From positions 3,100,001-3,164,000 of the forward strand of contig OZ247498.1 of the NCBI GenBank assembly GCA_965233675.1: a stretch of DNA of 64,000 nt. The letters are read 5' to 3'. Numbering within the stretch: position 1 is the stretch's first letter; each line of letters begins with the position of its first letter. Below, piece after piece: positions 25,336-34,636 of the stretch. This DNA comes from SZUA-309 sp965233675. GTDB taxonomy: Bacteria > Pseudomonadota > Gammaproteobacteria > Pseudomonadales > Azotimanducaceae. Under the pieces are notes generated by a model that was not told the origin of the DNA, did not search any database, and worked only from the letters and a program-made list of their open reading frames with translations. The translations under genes and the position numbers were made by a program.

Positions 25336-26586
25336 ATGCAAGCGAATCAGCTTCGGGCTGTCGCCGTGGCGGCAGCTTTTTTCGGGGCCTCACTCGGTGC
25401 GGCACAGGGACTGGCGGCAGAAGGGAACGAATCCCTGGATGTGCTGCTCGACGAGGGCAAGGTGACCCTCGACTTCCGCTACCGATACGAGTTCGTCGAT
25501 GACGGCCGCTTCGATGAAGAGGCCAATGCGTCAACGCTCAGAACGCGACTCGGATTTCAGAGCGGCGTCTGGCGGGGCTGGGACTTCAACATGGAGGTCA
25601 ACGATGTGCGCGAACTGCTGGCGAACGACTTCAATGCCGGGGGCGGGACCACGCCGGACAGGACAGAGTATCCCGTGGTACCGGATCCGAAAGGGACGCG
25701 CCTCAATCAGGCCTACGTGAACTACACCGGTATCGACGACTGGGGTTTCAAGGTCGGCCGGCAACGGATCAACCTCGACAATCAGAGATTCGTCGGTGCG
25801 GTCGGATGGCGTCAGACCGAGCAGGTATTCGATGCGGGCACGGTCGCCTGGGGTACGGAGAAAGCAGACTTTTCCGCAACCTATGTGCAGTGGGTGCGCC
25901 GCATCTTCGGGCAGGAATCCTCGGCCGGGAAACACCGGCAGGACGGTACGGTATTTCTCAATGGCGGTCTGGCTATGCCGTTCGGCCGGTTGCGCGGTTA
26001 CTACTACCACATCGACGATGAGGACGATTCCGCGTTTTCCACGGGCACCATCGGTGCGCGTTTCACGGGCATGCCCGCAATCAACGATGACTGGTCCATC
26101 CGCTACCAAGCGGAATATGCGCACCAGAACGATGTGGGGAACAATCCCGTGAACTACTCGGCGGATTACCTCCACCTCTCGGCAGCGGCGGTGACCGGCA
26201 TATTCGATTTCGGTCTCGGCTGGGAACTCCTTGGCGGCGATGAGGGTGATGACGGCTACGCCGCATTCAGAACACCCCTGGCCACGCTGCACAAGTTCAA
26301 TGGCTGGGCAGATCAGTTCCTGTCCACGCCAAGCAACGGCCTTTCGGACCTTTACCTCAACTTCAAGGCCACACCGGGCGACTTCATCTTCGACGCCCGC
26401 CTGCACAACTTCAAAGCGGACTCAGGCAGCGACGAGTTCGGTACCGAGCTGGACTTCCGGGCGGGCTACCGGTTCACTGACCGCCTGCGAGGCGATCTTT
26501 TCCTGGCGGTATTTGATGCCGACAACGATGTGGCGGGCTTCGATGATGTCACCAAGTTCTGGGTGCAGGTATATCTCGATCTGTAG
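25336..26586 (+). CDS. alginate-export-like outer-membrane beta-barrel protein
   Basis: 416 residues from ATG 25336 with AAGGGGA 8 bp upstream; earlier in-frame starts are less likely. A signal peptide ends at about QGLAA. The rest is an antiparallel barrel with alternating aromatic and acidic residues (VTLDFRYRYEFVDDG, LNQAYVNYTG, WGFKVGRQRINLDNQRFVG). This is the pattern of AlgE-like alginate export or related porins of about 400 residues, ending in FWVQVYLDL. It is divergent from the TonB receptor with about 190 bp between starts; it may import or export an unknown small substrate. Confidence 0.82.
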   Translation: MQANQLRAVAVAAAFFGASLGAAQGLAAEGNESLDVLLDEGKVTLDFRYRYEFVDDGRFDEEANASTLRTRLGFQSGVWRGWDFNMEVNDVRELLANDFNAGGGTTPDRTEYPVVPDPKGTRLNQAYVNYTGIDDWGFKVGRQRINLDNQRFVGAVGWRQTEQVFDAGTVAWGTEKADFSATYVQWVRRIFGQESSAGKHRQDGTVFLNGGLAMPFGRLRGYYYHIDDEDDSAFSTGTIGARFTGMPAINDDWSIRYQAEYAHQNDVGNNPVNYSADYLHLSAAAVTGIFDFGLGWELLGGDEGDDGYAAFRTPLATLHKFNGWADQFLSTPSNGLSDLYLNFKATPGDFIFDARLHNFKADSGSDEFGTELDFRAGYRFTDRLRGDLFLAVFDADNDVAGFDDVTKFWVQVYLDL

Positions 26587-26662
26587 CGCATCCAGCAGAG
26601 GATCACATCAGCGATTTCCCTTACCATGGACGGATGACTGACCGCCCAGGTTGCCGTCACTG

Positions 26663-27658
26663 ATGGACAGATTGCCACCGGTCGTGGTCAACGACCAGGC
26701 CGGCCGCCTGGTCGCAGCCGGCTCAAATGGCCGTGGCGGCAATGGCGGTAACGGCGGTGGCAGAGATGGCGGTGGCAGAGCTGGCGGCAACGGCGGCGAC
26801 AGCGAAGTAGATGACTGGCTCACCCAGCTGGCCCGACGTACCCGGGTCATTCGCGCAGATGCCGGGGATTGCACGGCGGCCATCGAAGAATTGCTGGCGG
26901 ATGGCCATGAGCGGATCGCCGTGGGCGGCGGCGACGGCACCCTGCGAAGCACCGCCGAACTCATCGAACGGGCAAAGCGGAACGCCGAAGTGGTCTTCCT
27001 GCCGCTCGGTACCCACAACCACTTCGCCAAGGATCTGGGTGTCCCGCTGGAGGTCTCGGCCTGGTCGGAATTGCTCGAATCTCCGGTGACGACCCGGATC
27101 GATCTCGGCGAGGTCAACGGGCACCTTTTTCTCAACAACGTATCGATCGGCCTCTATCCCGCCATCGTCCAGCAGCGCCAGAAACTGCCCAAGGAACGGA
27201 TCGCGGGATCAAAACGGCTTGCCACGCTCTGGGCCGGCTACCGGACCTGGCGTTCGTTACCCCGACCCTTTGAGGTTCGCTGGCAAAAGGACGATGAGGG
27301 GTCTCAACGGCGGCGTACCCGGCTGCTGCTGGTGAGCAACAATCAGTACGCGGATGAACCGCTCGCACCACTGACCCGCGAGGAACTGCAGGGCGGTCGC
27401 CTGACGCTCTACGCCCCGCGCACGCTGCGTCTCGGCGGTGCTGCGAGCATGGCCTGGTATGCCCTGCGGGGGGAAGTCGCCCTCTGTCCGCACCTCGAGG
27501 TGGTGCGCGCCGAACGATTCTCCCTGGCGCTGGACGGAAAACGCCTCGAGGTGGCCCTGGATGGTGAATTGCTGGAGACCGAACTGCCCCTGGAAGTGCG
27601 GGTTCGCAAACGCGCGCTCACGGTCGTCCTGCCGGAAGTCGGCCTCAAGTCCGAATAG
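26663..27658 (+). CDS. diacylglycerol kinase-family lipid kinase
   Basis: 331 residues from ATG 26663; a TTG at 26651 is also in frame. The catalytic GGGDGTLR is intact (about residue 90-97), with PLGTHNHFAKDLGVPL and NNVSIGLYP further on, and a C-terminal DGE (VALDGELLE). These match the DAGK_cat family, which phosphorylates diacylglycerol or related lipids with ATP. The N-terminus has a Gly/Asn-rich stretch (SNGRGGNGGNGGG and on to GGNGGDSE) encoded by near-repeats of GGCGGTGGCAGAG where the family normally has an N-P-x-(S/A)-G loop. It could be expanded by slippage. Confidence 0.88.
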   Translation: MDRLPPVVVNDQAGRLVAAGSNGRGGNGGNGGGRDGGGRAGGNGGDSEVDDWLTQLARRTRVIRADAGDCTAAIEELLADGHERIAVGGGDGTLRSTAELIERAKRNAEVVFLPLGTHNHFAKDLGVPLEVSAWSELLESPVTTRIDLGEVNGHLFLNNVSIGLYPAIVQQRQKLPKERIAGSKRLATLWAGYRTWRSLPRPFEVRWQKDDEGSQRRRTRLLLVSNNQYADEPLAPLTREELQGGRLTLYAPRTLRLGGAASMAWYALRGEVALCPHLEVVRAERFSLALDGKRLEVALDGELLETELPLEVRVRKRALTVVLPEVGLKSE

Positions 27659-27693
27659 CCGGCATTCATCCGCCCGCCGCCACCCGGCAACGA

Positions 27694-28266
27694 TCAGCCG
27701 TCTGACCGCTCCGTCTGTTCCTGGGCCTGCTTTTCAGCCTGTTTTTCAGCCTTGCGCTTCGCCTTCTCCGCCTTGTAGGCATCGATCACGGCCTGCCGTT
27801 CAGCTTTCAGTGTTTCTCTGAGCAACGCGACCTGATCGCCGGTCACCTCGTAAAATCCCGGGATTGGACAGGGCGGGCCGACAGAGCCCGGGGCGAATCC
27901 GTCCATGGCACGAATATCGTCCATACGACAGAGCTGACTGCCCCTGGGTTCGTAGGCGATGGCCGAGTTGCGCCGCAGCTGGTGGCATTTGTACTGGAAC
28001 TGCACCAGGTAATAGGTTTTCGACGGCAGCTCGAAAACCACGTGCTGATCATCCAGCACTTCGCTGCCGCGAATCGAACGGACCGGGATGCAGCGTTCGA
28101 GCGCGCCATACCCTTCCGGACCGGAGGCTTCGTTCAGAATCGATTCCACTTCCGGTGAAAACACCAGGTCTTCCGGCGCCTGGGATTCAGCCGCGCCGGC
28201 AACGCCCGTGCCGGCCAGTGCGAACCACAGCAGAATCGGCAGAGGGCGGGCAGACCACATGATCAT
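27694..28266 (-). CDS. DUF6491-like periplasmic protein (paralogue B)
   Basis: 190 residues. Signal peptide to about 25. The conserved pattern is RCIPVRSIRGSEVLDDQHVVFELPSKTYYLVQFQYKCHQLRRNSAIAYEP, then LCRMDDIRAMDG, with CPIPGFYEVT near the end. This matches the DUF6491 pattern of small secreted proteins with paired Cys. The C-terminal 40 residues are a Lys/Glu/Gln-rich helix (KAEKQAEKQAQEQ), an extension absent from its neighbour. Its start overlaps the stop of the paralogue by ATGA. The role is unknown. Confidence 0.75.
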   Translation of the reverse strand: MIMWSARPLPILLWFALAGTGVAGAAESQAPEDLVFSPEVESILNEASGPEGYGALERCIPVRSIRGSEVLDDQHVVFELPSKTYYLVQFQYKCHQLRRNSAIAYEPRGSQLCRMDDIRAMDGFAPGSVGPPCPIPGFYEVTGDQVALLRETLKAERQAVIDAYKAEKAKRKAEKQAEKQAQEQTERSDG

Positions 28267-28811
28267 TTCGCTTCAGTCAGCAACGCAGCCTGAGCCACGT
28301 CGATGGGTTCGAATTTGCCGAGAAAACAGGTGCCATGCATGGCCACCGGTCGGCCGCCGGAAAGACCGAGCTGTATATCCATACTGTTGGTCGGATAGAA
28401 GGGATCATTCTGGCAGATGCTGCTGGTGCCCCGGGATTCGAAGACCGGCAGATCATTGTACTTCAGGCTCGGACAATCCCGTTTGAGCTTGTTCAGCCAG
28501 TACTTGTCGCCGCGGGAAAACAACAGATACTCGGTATTCAGCACCTTTACGGTACGGTACGCCCGGGAATTGAGACAACGCTGTGGATCCCCGCCTTCAT
28601 AGGTGGACACTTCGGAAAGCAGCGCGTCGAGCCGTTCATCCAGCGTCTGCTCATCGTTGCCGTTGTCTGTTGCCGCCGGTTCCTCCGTCTGTTCAGAGGC
28701 ATCTCCGCCATTCGACCCGGACGGCGTCCCGGACTCAGCCTGCAGGCCGGCAGGCAATGCCAACAGGAGCGTGATCAGGAGGATTTCCCCGTTCAATCCA
28801 TTCAGCCGCAT
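28263..28811 (-). CDS. DUF6491-like periplasmic protein (paralogue A)
   Basis: 182 residues from ATG 28811, preceded by GGAGAGG. Signal peptide to about 25, then a Gly/Ser/Glu-rich linker. The domain is RCLNSRAYRTVKVLNTEYLLFSRGDKYWLNKLKRDCPSL, SSICQNDPFYP and CFLGKFEPIDVAQAALL, clearly paralogous to the next gene although diverged. It begins within the last 10 bp of the sirtuin gene, so sirtuin, A and B form one overlapping cluster. Confidence 0.75.
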   Translation of the reverse strand: MRLNGLNGEILLITLLLALPAGLQAESGTPSGSNGGDASEQTEEPAATDNGNDEQTLDERLDALLSEVSTYEGGDPQRCLNSRAYRTVKVLNTEYLLFSRGDKYWLNKLKRDCPSLKYNDLPVFESRGTSSICQNDPFYPTNSMDIQLGLSGGRPVAMHGTCFLGKFEPIDVAQAALLTEAK

Positions 28812-29626
28812 AACCTCTCCACCAGTTCCGGCAGCGCGCTGGCGCTGTCTGCCGGCCACTTACATTGCCACCAGTCGTCCGCCCGGGTGCGGCCCTGGTT
28901 GATGGCCGCCATGGGCAATCCCAGCGCCTTCGCGGCTTTCGCGAACCGGTAACTCGAATAGACCATCAACGAACTGCCGACAACCAGAAACCCATCCGCG
29001 CGGTCGAGCTCCCCCTGCACTTCCCGAACCCGCGCTTTCGGGACCGAGTCGCCGTAGAACACCACATCCGGCTTCAGGACACCGCCACATTTGCACAGCG
29101 GCTCCTGAAAGTCATCGAACTGTCGGACATCGTCGAACGCGGCATCCCCATCCGGCTGCGCCGTGGTCGAGCCATGGAGCCAGGCCCGGTTGTGCGACTC
29201 CAGCCAGCCCTGCAGCCGGTCCCGTGACTGACGCACACGGCAGTCGAGGCAAACCACCTCGGCCAGACTGCCATGCAATTCGATCAGCCGATTCTGTCCG
29301 GCCCGCTGGTGCAGGCCATCCACGTTCTGAGTGATGACGGCCTGCACCCTGCCGGCCTGCTCCAGTCGCGCAAGCGCCGCATGGGCAGCATTGGGTTGTG
29401 CATCCCGAAAGGCCGGCCAACCACGCATGCTGCGGGCCCAGTAACGACGACGTGCATGCCGATGCCGGAGAAAATCCTGATGTTGAATCGGCTCGCTGCG
29501 CTGCCAGTCGCCCCGGTGATTCCGATAGGTGCCGATCCCCGAAGGCGCGCTGATTCCGGCGCCGGTCAGCACGAAGAGGCGCTCCGCACCGGCCACACAG
29601 GCTGTGAGCCCGGCCAGATCCGGCAT
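28802..29626 (-). CDS. sirtuin-family NAD-dependent protein deacylase
   Basis: 274 residues from ATG 29626. Sirtuin landmarks are LTGAGISAPSGIGTYR (NAD binding), TQNVDGLHQRAG, the catalytic HG in LIELHGSL, two zinc Cys pairs (CLDC and CKCG) and PDVVFYGDSVP, then VVGSSLMVYSSYR. The gene starts one base before the stop of the upstream serine hydrolase (TGATG). An upstream in-frame extension overlaps that hydrolase and is rejected. It removes acyl groups from lysines using NAD. The family is clear; the substrate and whether it deacetylates or acts on another acyl group cannot be told. Confidence 0.93.
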   Translation of the reverse strand: MPDLAGLTACVAGAERLFVLTGAGISAPSGIGTYRNHRGDWQRSEPIQHQDFLRHRHARRRYWARSMRGWPAFRDAQPNAAHAALARLEQAGRVQAVITQNVDGLHQRAGQNRLIELHGSLAEVVCLDCRVRQSRDRLQGWLESHNRAWLHGSTTAQPDGDAAFDDVRQFDDFQEPLCKCGGVLKPDVVFYGDSVPKARVREVQGELDRADGFLVVGSSLMVYSSYRFAKAAKALGLPMAAINQGRTRADDWWQCKWPADSASALPELVERLCG

Positions 29627-30810
29627 CAGCGCAATCGGTCTACCGAGCGAATGGCCGCCCGGGCGATTTTCGGCATGTTGGAGTTGCCCATGGGTGTGCC
29701 GGCTCCGCTGTTCAGGGTGAGTGCCACCGCCAGATTCCGGCTCGGGTCGCAGAAGGCACCGCTGCCGCCGTAGCCGTAGTGCCCGAAGGCCTCCGGCGCC
29801 CGCACACCGATGGTAAACGCCTTGTGGTAGCCCATCCGCCAGTGCATGGGAATGAACAGCACCCGATCCCGGGCCGTGCTCTGCACCTGGCTGATTTCCC
29901 GGACCCGTTCTTCGGAGAGCACCCGCACGCCGTCGAGTTCTCCACCGTTCGCCAGCATGGCATACATGCGCGCCAGGGAACGGGCCGTGAACTGACCGTT
30001 GGCCGCCGGAATCACCGCCTGCACCACTGCTTCCGAATTCCAGTCGAAGGTCTCGGTGAACGGATTCATGGCGGAGTTGAATTCTGAGAGTTCCACACCC
30101 AGATGGCCGAGACCCCGCTCCACCCAGAGCATGACGTTCTCCTGCCACTCTTCCCGGGGTTTGGCCGGCCTGGAGAGTCCCTGGGTCAGTTCGGCCCGGC
30201 GATAGAGCTCGTTGTGCGGCATGCCGATGAACATGCCGTCCAGCTTGAGCGGATCGGTCAGTTCCTCCGCCAGCACAGCCTGGAGTGACTTGCCGGTGAT
30301 GGCTTCGATGAGGCCGCCAATGAGCCAGCCATAGGTGAGCGCGTGATATCCGTGTTCATCCCCCGGGTCGTGGGCGGGCTCCGCATCCGCGATCCGGAAT
30401 TTCATGTGTTCCCAATCGAGCATTTCCTGGGGATGGCTGATGAGCTCAGTGATCCGGTAGAGCCCCGCCTGATGGGTGAGCGCCTGACGGATGGTAATCT
30501 GCTCTTTGCCCCTTGCCGCGAACGCCGGCCAGTGCCTGGCGATCGGGTCGTCGTAGCTCGCCTTCCCCTGATCCACCAGAATGTGCACCAGAGTGGACAG
30601 CACGCCCTTGGTGGTGGAAAAACTCGGCGCCGTGGTGTCGGCCTGCCAGGGATTGCCTTCGGAGTCTTTGATCCCGCCCCAGATGTCCACCACGGACTGT
30701 CCGTTGTGATAGACGCATACCGCCGAACCCGCGTGCTGATCTTTCGGGATCTGGCGGATCAGGGACGATGCCACGTCTGCGTAGTCCGGATGAATGTTGC
30801 CGTCGAGCAT
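29626..30810 (-). CDS. serine hydrolase, beta-lactamase-like esterase (EstB/family VIII type)
   Basis: 394 residues from ATG 30810 (MLDGNIHPDY). The nucleophile motif is STTK in PSFSTTKGVL (about residue 70). YHALTYGWLIGG carries the Tyr motif and HYGYGGSG the C-terminal box. The ALTHQAGLYRI loop matches carboxylesterase family VIII. There is no signal peptide. Its stop overlaps the sirtuin start, indicating coupling. It is divergent from the ATP-grasp gene by 64 bp. Confidence 0.9.
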   Translation of the reverse strand: MLDGNIHPDYADVASSLIRQIPKDQHAGSAVCVYHNGQSVVDIWGGIKDSEGNPWQADTTAPSFSTTKGVLSTLVHILVDQGKASYDDPIARHWPAFAARGKEQITIRQALTHQAGLYRITELISHPQEMLDWEHMKFRIADAEPAHDPGDEHGYHALTYGWLIGGLIEAITGKSLQAVLAEELTDPLKLDGMFIGMPHNELYRRAELTQGLSRPAKPREEWQENVMLWVERGLGHLGVELSEFNSAMNPFTETFDWNSEAVVQAVIPAANGQFTARSLARMYAMLANGGELDGVRVLSEERVREISQVQSTARDRVLFIPMHWRMGYHKAFTIGVRAPEAFGHYGYGGSGAFCDPSRNLAVALTLNSGAGTPMGNSNMPKIARAAIRSVDRLR

Positions 30811-30874
30811 GCCCCCATTTTCCCACAGTTTTCCCCTAGAATGGGTGCTCGAACACGGACTGATCAAACGACGC

Positions 30875-32338
30875 ATGACCATCGACTGGCGCGCCTACGA
30901 AACCAACGGTTTCTGGGATGAGCTCATCACGGCCAACGGCAGAGCCCGCAAGGGCGCTGGGAACCTGACCCGCATGCTCGCCGAACTCAGCGACGAAGAG
31001 CTGGCGGCCAGGCGAACGGCGGCGGAACTCGCCATTCGCTCCATGGGCATCACTTTCACCGTTTACACAGGCGAAGGCAGCGGCAGTATCGACCGTGAAT
31101 GGCCATTCGACATCATTCCGCGCCTGATCATGAAAAAGGAATGGGATGCGGTTTCCGAAGGGCTTGCCCAGCGGGTGAAAGCGCTGAACCGGTTCATCGA
31201 CGACATCTACCACGACCAGAAGATCTTCGATGACGATGTGCTGCCCCGGGAATACATCGAGAAATCCAAGGAGTTCCGCGAGGAGTGCCGGGGCATCAGC
31301 CCGCCGGAGGGCGTCTGGTGTCATGTCTGCGGCTCTGATCTGGTTCGGGACGCAGACGGGCAGATGTATGTGCTCGAAGATAACCTTCGCGTTCCTTCCG
31401 GCGTTTCCTACATGCTCGAAAACCGGGAGGTGATGAAGCGCGTTTTTCCGGAGCTCTTCGGTGACTACGTGATCCATCCCGTGGACGACTACCCGAATCA
31501 GCTGGCAGCCTGCCTGCGCTCACTGTCGCCGAAACACTCGCCCCAGATCGCCGTGCTGACGCCGGGCATCTTCAATTCCGCCTACTACGAACACGCCTAC
31601 CTGGCCAACGCCATGGCCGCCCAGCTGGTGGAAGGGTCCGACCTGGTGGTGGACAAGGACGACAAGGTCTACATGCGCACCATCGAAGGGTTCGTGCAGG
31701 TGGATGTGATTTACCGGCGTATCGATGACTTATTCATGGACCCGGAAGTATTCAATCCGGACTCCATGCTTGGCGTCCCCGGCCTGATGCGGGCCTGGCG
31801 GGCGGGCAACGTGGCCCTGGCAAATGCACCGGGTTGTGGCGTAGCGGACGACAAGGTGATCTACACATACGTGCCGGACATCATCCGCTACTACCTGAAC
31901 GAAGAGCCGCTGCTGCCGAATGTGCCCTCCTATCGCTGCGTGAACAAAGAAGAGCGGGACTACGTGCTCGACAATCTGGACAAGCTGGTGGTGAAGCCGG
32001 CCAACGAGTCCGGCGGCTACGGTATGTTGATCGGGCCCAAAGCGTCGAAAGCCGAGCGGGATAAATTCGCCCGCCAGGTTCTGGCCAACCCGCGCAACTA
32101 CATGGCCCAGCCCATGCTGCTCCTTTCAACCGCACCCACACTGGTGGACGCGCCGAACGAGCCCGGTGGCGTCGCGGAAGGACGGCACCTGGATCTGCGC
32201 CCGTTCATTCTCTCCGGCAAGAAGACCTATGTGACCACCGGCGGATTGACCCGGGTGGCTCTGAGAAAAGGGTCCATCGTGGTGAACTCGTCCCAGGGCG
32301 GCGGCAGCAAGGACACCTGGGTGGTGGACCTGGAATGA
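30875..32338 (+). CDS. circularly permuted type 2 ATP-grasp protein
   Basis: 487 residues from ATG 30875 (MTIDWRAYETNGFWDELI); no strong ribosome site is visible, and earlier in-frame starts overlap the divergent promoter. Characteristic stretches are NRFIDDIYHDQKIFDDDVLP, RVPSGVSYMLENREVMKRVFPELF, VKPANESGGYGMLIGP and HLDLRPFILSG. The family probably forms amide bonds on unknown substrates, and normally travels with alpha-E, transglutaminase-like and proteasome-like genes. Here only the alpha-E gene follows, overlapping by ATGA. Confidence 0.92.
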   Translation: MTIDWRAYETNGFWDELITANGRARKGAGNLTRMLAELSDEELAARRTAAELAIRSMGITFTVYTGEGSGSIDREWPFDIIPRLIMKKEWDAVSEGLAQRVKALNRFIDDIYHDQKIFDDDVLPREYIEKSKEFREECRGISPPEGVWCHVCGSDLVRDADGQMYVLEDNLRVPSGVSYMLENREVMKRVFPELFGDYVIHPVDDYPNQLAACLRSLSPKHSPQIAVLTPGIFNSAYYEHAYLANAMAAQLVEGSDLVVDKDDKVYMRTIEGFVQVDVIYRRIDDLFMDPEVFNPDSMLGVPGLMRAWRAGNVALANAPGCGVADDKVIYTYVPDIIRYYLNEEPLLPNVPSYRCVNKEERDYVLDNLDKLVVKPANESGGYGMLIGPKASKAERDKFARQVLANPRNYMAQPMLLLSTAPTLVDAPNEPGGVAEGRHLDLRPFILSGKKTYVTTGGLTRVALRKGSIVVNSSQGGGSKDTWVVDLE

Positions 32339-33300
32339 TAAACAGCAACCGCATACTCTCCAGCACTGCCGAACGGGCCTACTGGCTGGGTCGCTACCTG
32401 GAACGGGCCGACAGTACCGCGCGGATGGTCCGGGTGAATTCCCGCCTCCTGTACGATCTCCCCAAACGTCTGCCGCTGGCCTGGCAGGGCCTGGTGAACA
32501 CCACCGGGACCCGGGAGCTGTTCGATGAACTGTTCGATGAGCCGAGCGAAAAGAACGTCTCCCGCTATCTCATCAACGATACCCGCAACCCGGGTTCTCT
32601 GATCGTTTCTCTGGATTTTGCCCGCGAGAATGTCCGCACTCTGCGCGGCATCATTCCGCGCGGCACGGTGGAGCAGATCAATGAAGCGTACCTGTATGCC
32701 AAGGATCAGCTGTCCGAACCGCTGTCGAGAAGCCGGCGCGCCACTGGTCTGGAAGAAATACAGGCATATATACAGCGTATCGATGGCTTCATGTCGGCCA
32801 ACATGCTGCACGACGCCCACTGGACCTTTCTGCGGCTGGGCAACTTCATAGAGCGGGCGGATATGACCAGCCGTATCCTTGAAGCCGGGTGCGAGGACAT
32901 ATTCGACGAAGCCTCGGAACTGGAACCCTTCACGGACATTCAGTGGCGCAGCGTACTGCTCTCTCTCGATGCCACCCAGAGCTACAATCAGGTGGTGCAG
33001 GGACCGGTGAGTCAGGAAGCCGTTCTGGAATTTCTGGTACACAACACCCAGTTGCCACGCTCGCTGGCCTACTCGCTGAAATCTCTGCGCAATGGCGCCC
33101 GCGATCTGCCAAGGAACGAACGCGTGCTCCGGTCCGTGAACCGGCTGCGCCGACAGGTGAGCAGCCTGGCGGTGGAAGCACTCGACATCGAAGGCATCGA
33201 AACTTTTCTGGACGATTTTCAGAGCGACCTGGCCAGCCTCGACTCGGATATCAGGAAAACCTACTTTCAGTACAAACCACGGCGACGTCCCAGGAGTTGA
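32335..33300 (+). CDS. alpha-E domain-containing protein
   Basis: 321 residues, all helical. Family landmarks are LSSTAERAYWLGRYLERADSTARMVRVNSRLL at the N-terminus and WTFLRLGNFIERADMTSRIL in the middle, with a conserved ERA-D pair in each. It partners circularly permuted ATP-grasp proteins in a conserved but poorly characterised peptide-modifying locus. It overlaps the ATP-grasp gene by ATGA (32335-32338). The transglutaminase-like third member is not found in this window. Confidence 0.93.
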   Translation: MINSNRILSSTAERAYWLGRYLERADSTARMVRVNSRLLYDLPKRLPLAWQGLVNTTGTRELFDELFDEPSEKNVSRYLINDTRNPGSLIVSLDFARENVRTLRGIIPRGTVEQINEAYLYAKDQLSEPLSRSRRATGLEEIQAYIQRIDGFMSANMLHDAHWTFLRLGNFIERADMTSRILEAGCEDIFDEASELEPFTDIQWRSVLLSLDATQSYNQVVQGPVSQEAVLEFLVHNTQLPRSLAYSLKSLRNGARDLPRNERVLRSVNRLRRQVSSLAVEALDIEGIETFLDDFQSDLASLDSDIRKTYFQYKPRRRPRS

Positions 33301-33343
33301 TGAAGCCGCGGTAATCAGCAGATGAGTGACGGGGGAGAGACTC

Positions 33344-34636
33344 ATGAACCGCTTCAGATTTCAGATGGCTGGCGCCTGCGCCATCTCCTGCCTGGTGGCG
33401 CTCGTCCTGCCCGGCACCACAGCAGCGCGAGATCTGCCTGTATCTCGAGCCGAATCGGTTGGCATGTCCAGCGATCGCCTCGAGCGGATCGGCCCGGCCA
33501 TGCAACGCTACATCGACGCCGAACTGGTGCCGGGTACCGTAACCGCCATCTTGCGCAAGGGAAAACTGGTGCATCTGGATGTGCGGGGCAGCATGGACAT
33601 CGCCGACGGACAGGACATGCGCCGCGATACCGTCTTCCGCATTGCCTCGATGACCAAACCCATCACCTCGGTGGCGCTGATGATGCTCTGGGAAGAGGGG
33701 CGCTTTCAGCTGCGCGACCCGGTGAGTCGTTTTCTGCCCGAATTTGCGGACATGCAGGTGTCGACAACGAGCGATGCCAGCGGTGAGACAGGTGAACTGG
33801 TTGCCCTGAAACGCCCCATTCAGATTCGCGACCTGCTCACCCACACCGCAGGACTTGCGAACAACTATCTCGGCAATGCGGATGCCTACCGCGCGCACAT
33901 GGCAGAGCTCGAACAGCCGACGGATCTGGAAGCCTACATTCAGCATCTGGCTGAACTGCCGCTCAACTATCAGCCCGGTGAACGCTGGGAATATTCCACC
34001 GCGACCAGCGTGGTGGGCCGCCTGGTGGAGGTCCTGTCCGGCATGCCGCTGGATGAATTTTTCTACGAGAAAATATTCGAACCGCTCGGCATGACCGATA
34101 CCCACTTCTTCCTGGATGAAAGCTACGCCGGTCGGCTGGCCGCTCAATATACGCCCGGCGAGGACGAGAAGATCGTCCAGCAGGATCCCGGTTCGGCAGA
34201 GAGTCGATGGATCCGTGGGCCGAAGACACTGTTCAGCGGCGCCGGCGGATTGGTGTCGACCATCGACGACTATCTGCGCTTCCAGCAGTTGATGTTGAAC
34301 GGCGGTGAGCTGGACGGCGTCCGCCTGCTTTCACCTGCCACCGTTTCCCTGATGCTCGATAACCACACGGGTGAGTTACCCATCTGGCTGGCTGGACCCG
34401 GCATGGGCTTCGGCCTCGGCTACGGGGTAGTCGTGGACCGGGGTGCGGCGGCCACGCCATTGTCTGAAGGGGCCGCCTACTGGGGTGGCGCTTACTGCAC
34501 GATCAGCTGGCTGGATCCGGCCGAGCAGATTGTGGCGGTGCTGATGACCCAGGTGCGGCCGTATACGCACATCAACATCCGCCAGGACTTTCAGGTGCTG
34601 ACGTATCAGGCGATTACTGAGGCAAGCGCTCAATAG
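33344..34636 (+). CDS. secreted serine hydrolase (beta-lactamase family)
   Basis: 430 residues from ATG 33344 with GGGGGAG 8 bp upstream. A signal peptide (to about 34, GTTAA-R) predicts export. The nucleophile SxxK is SMTKP (about 103-107), the Tyr motif is YSTATSV and HTAGL precedes it. The C-terminal box is GAAYWGGAYCT. It is the third S12 enzyme in the window and the only exported one. Its 3' end overlaps the symporter gene on the other strand by 23 bp. Confidence 0.88.
   Translation: MNRFRFQMAGACAISCLVALVLPGTTAARDLPVSRAESVGMSSDRLERIGPAMQRYIDAELVPGTVTAILRKGKLVHLDVRGSMDIADGQDMRRDTVFRIASMTKPITSVALMMLWEEGRFQLRDPVSRFLPEFADMQVSTTSDASGETGELVALKRPIQIRDLLTHTAGLANNYLGNADAYRAHMAELEQPTDLEAYIQHLAELPLNYQPGERWEYSTATSVVGRLVEVLSGMPLDEFFYEKIFEPLGMTDTHFFLDESYAGRLAAQYTPGEDEKIVQQDPGSAESRWIRGPKTLFSGAGGLVSTIDDYLRFQQLMLNGGELDGVRLLSPATVSLMLDNHTGELPIWLAGPGMGFGLGYGVVVDRGAAATPLSEGAAYWGGAYCTISWLDPAEQIVAVLMTQVRPYTHINIRQDFQVLTYQAITEASAQ

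Noticed and set aside
28802..30148. 448-residue reading of the sirtuin with a long N-terminal extension
   Set aside because: The extension is the antiparallel-frame shadow of the serine hydrolase 29626-30810; ATG 29626 gives a normal sirtuin length.
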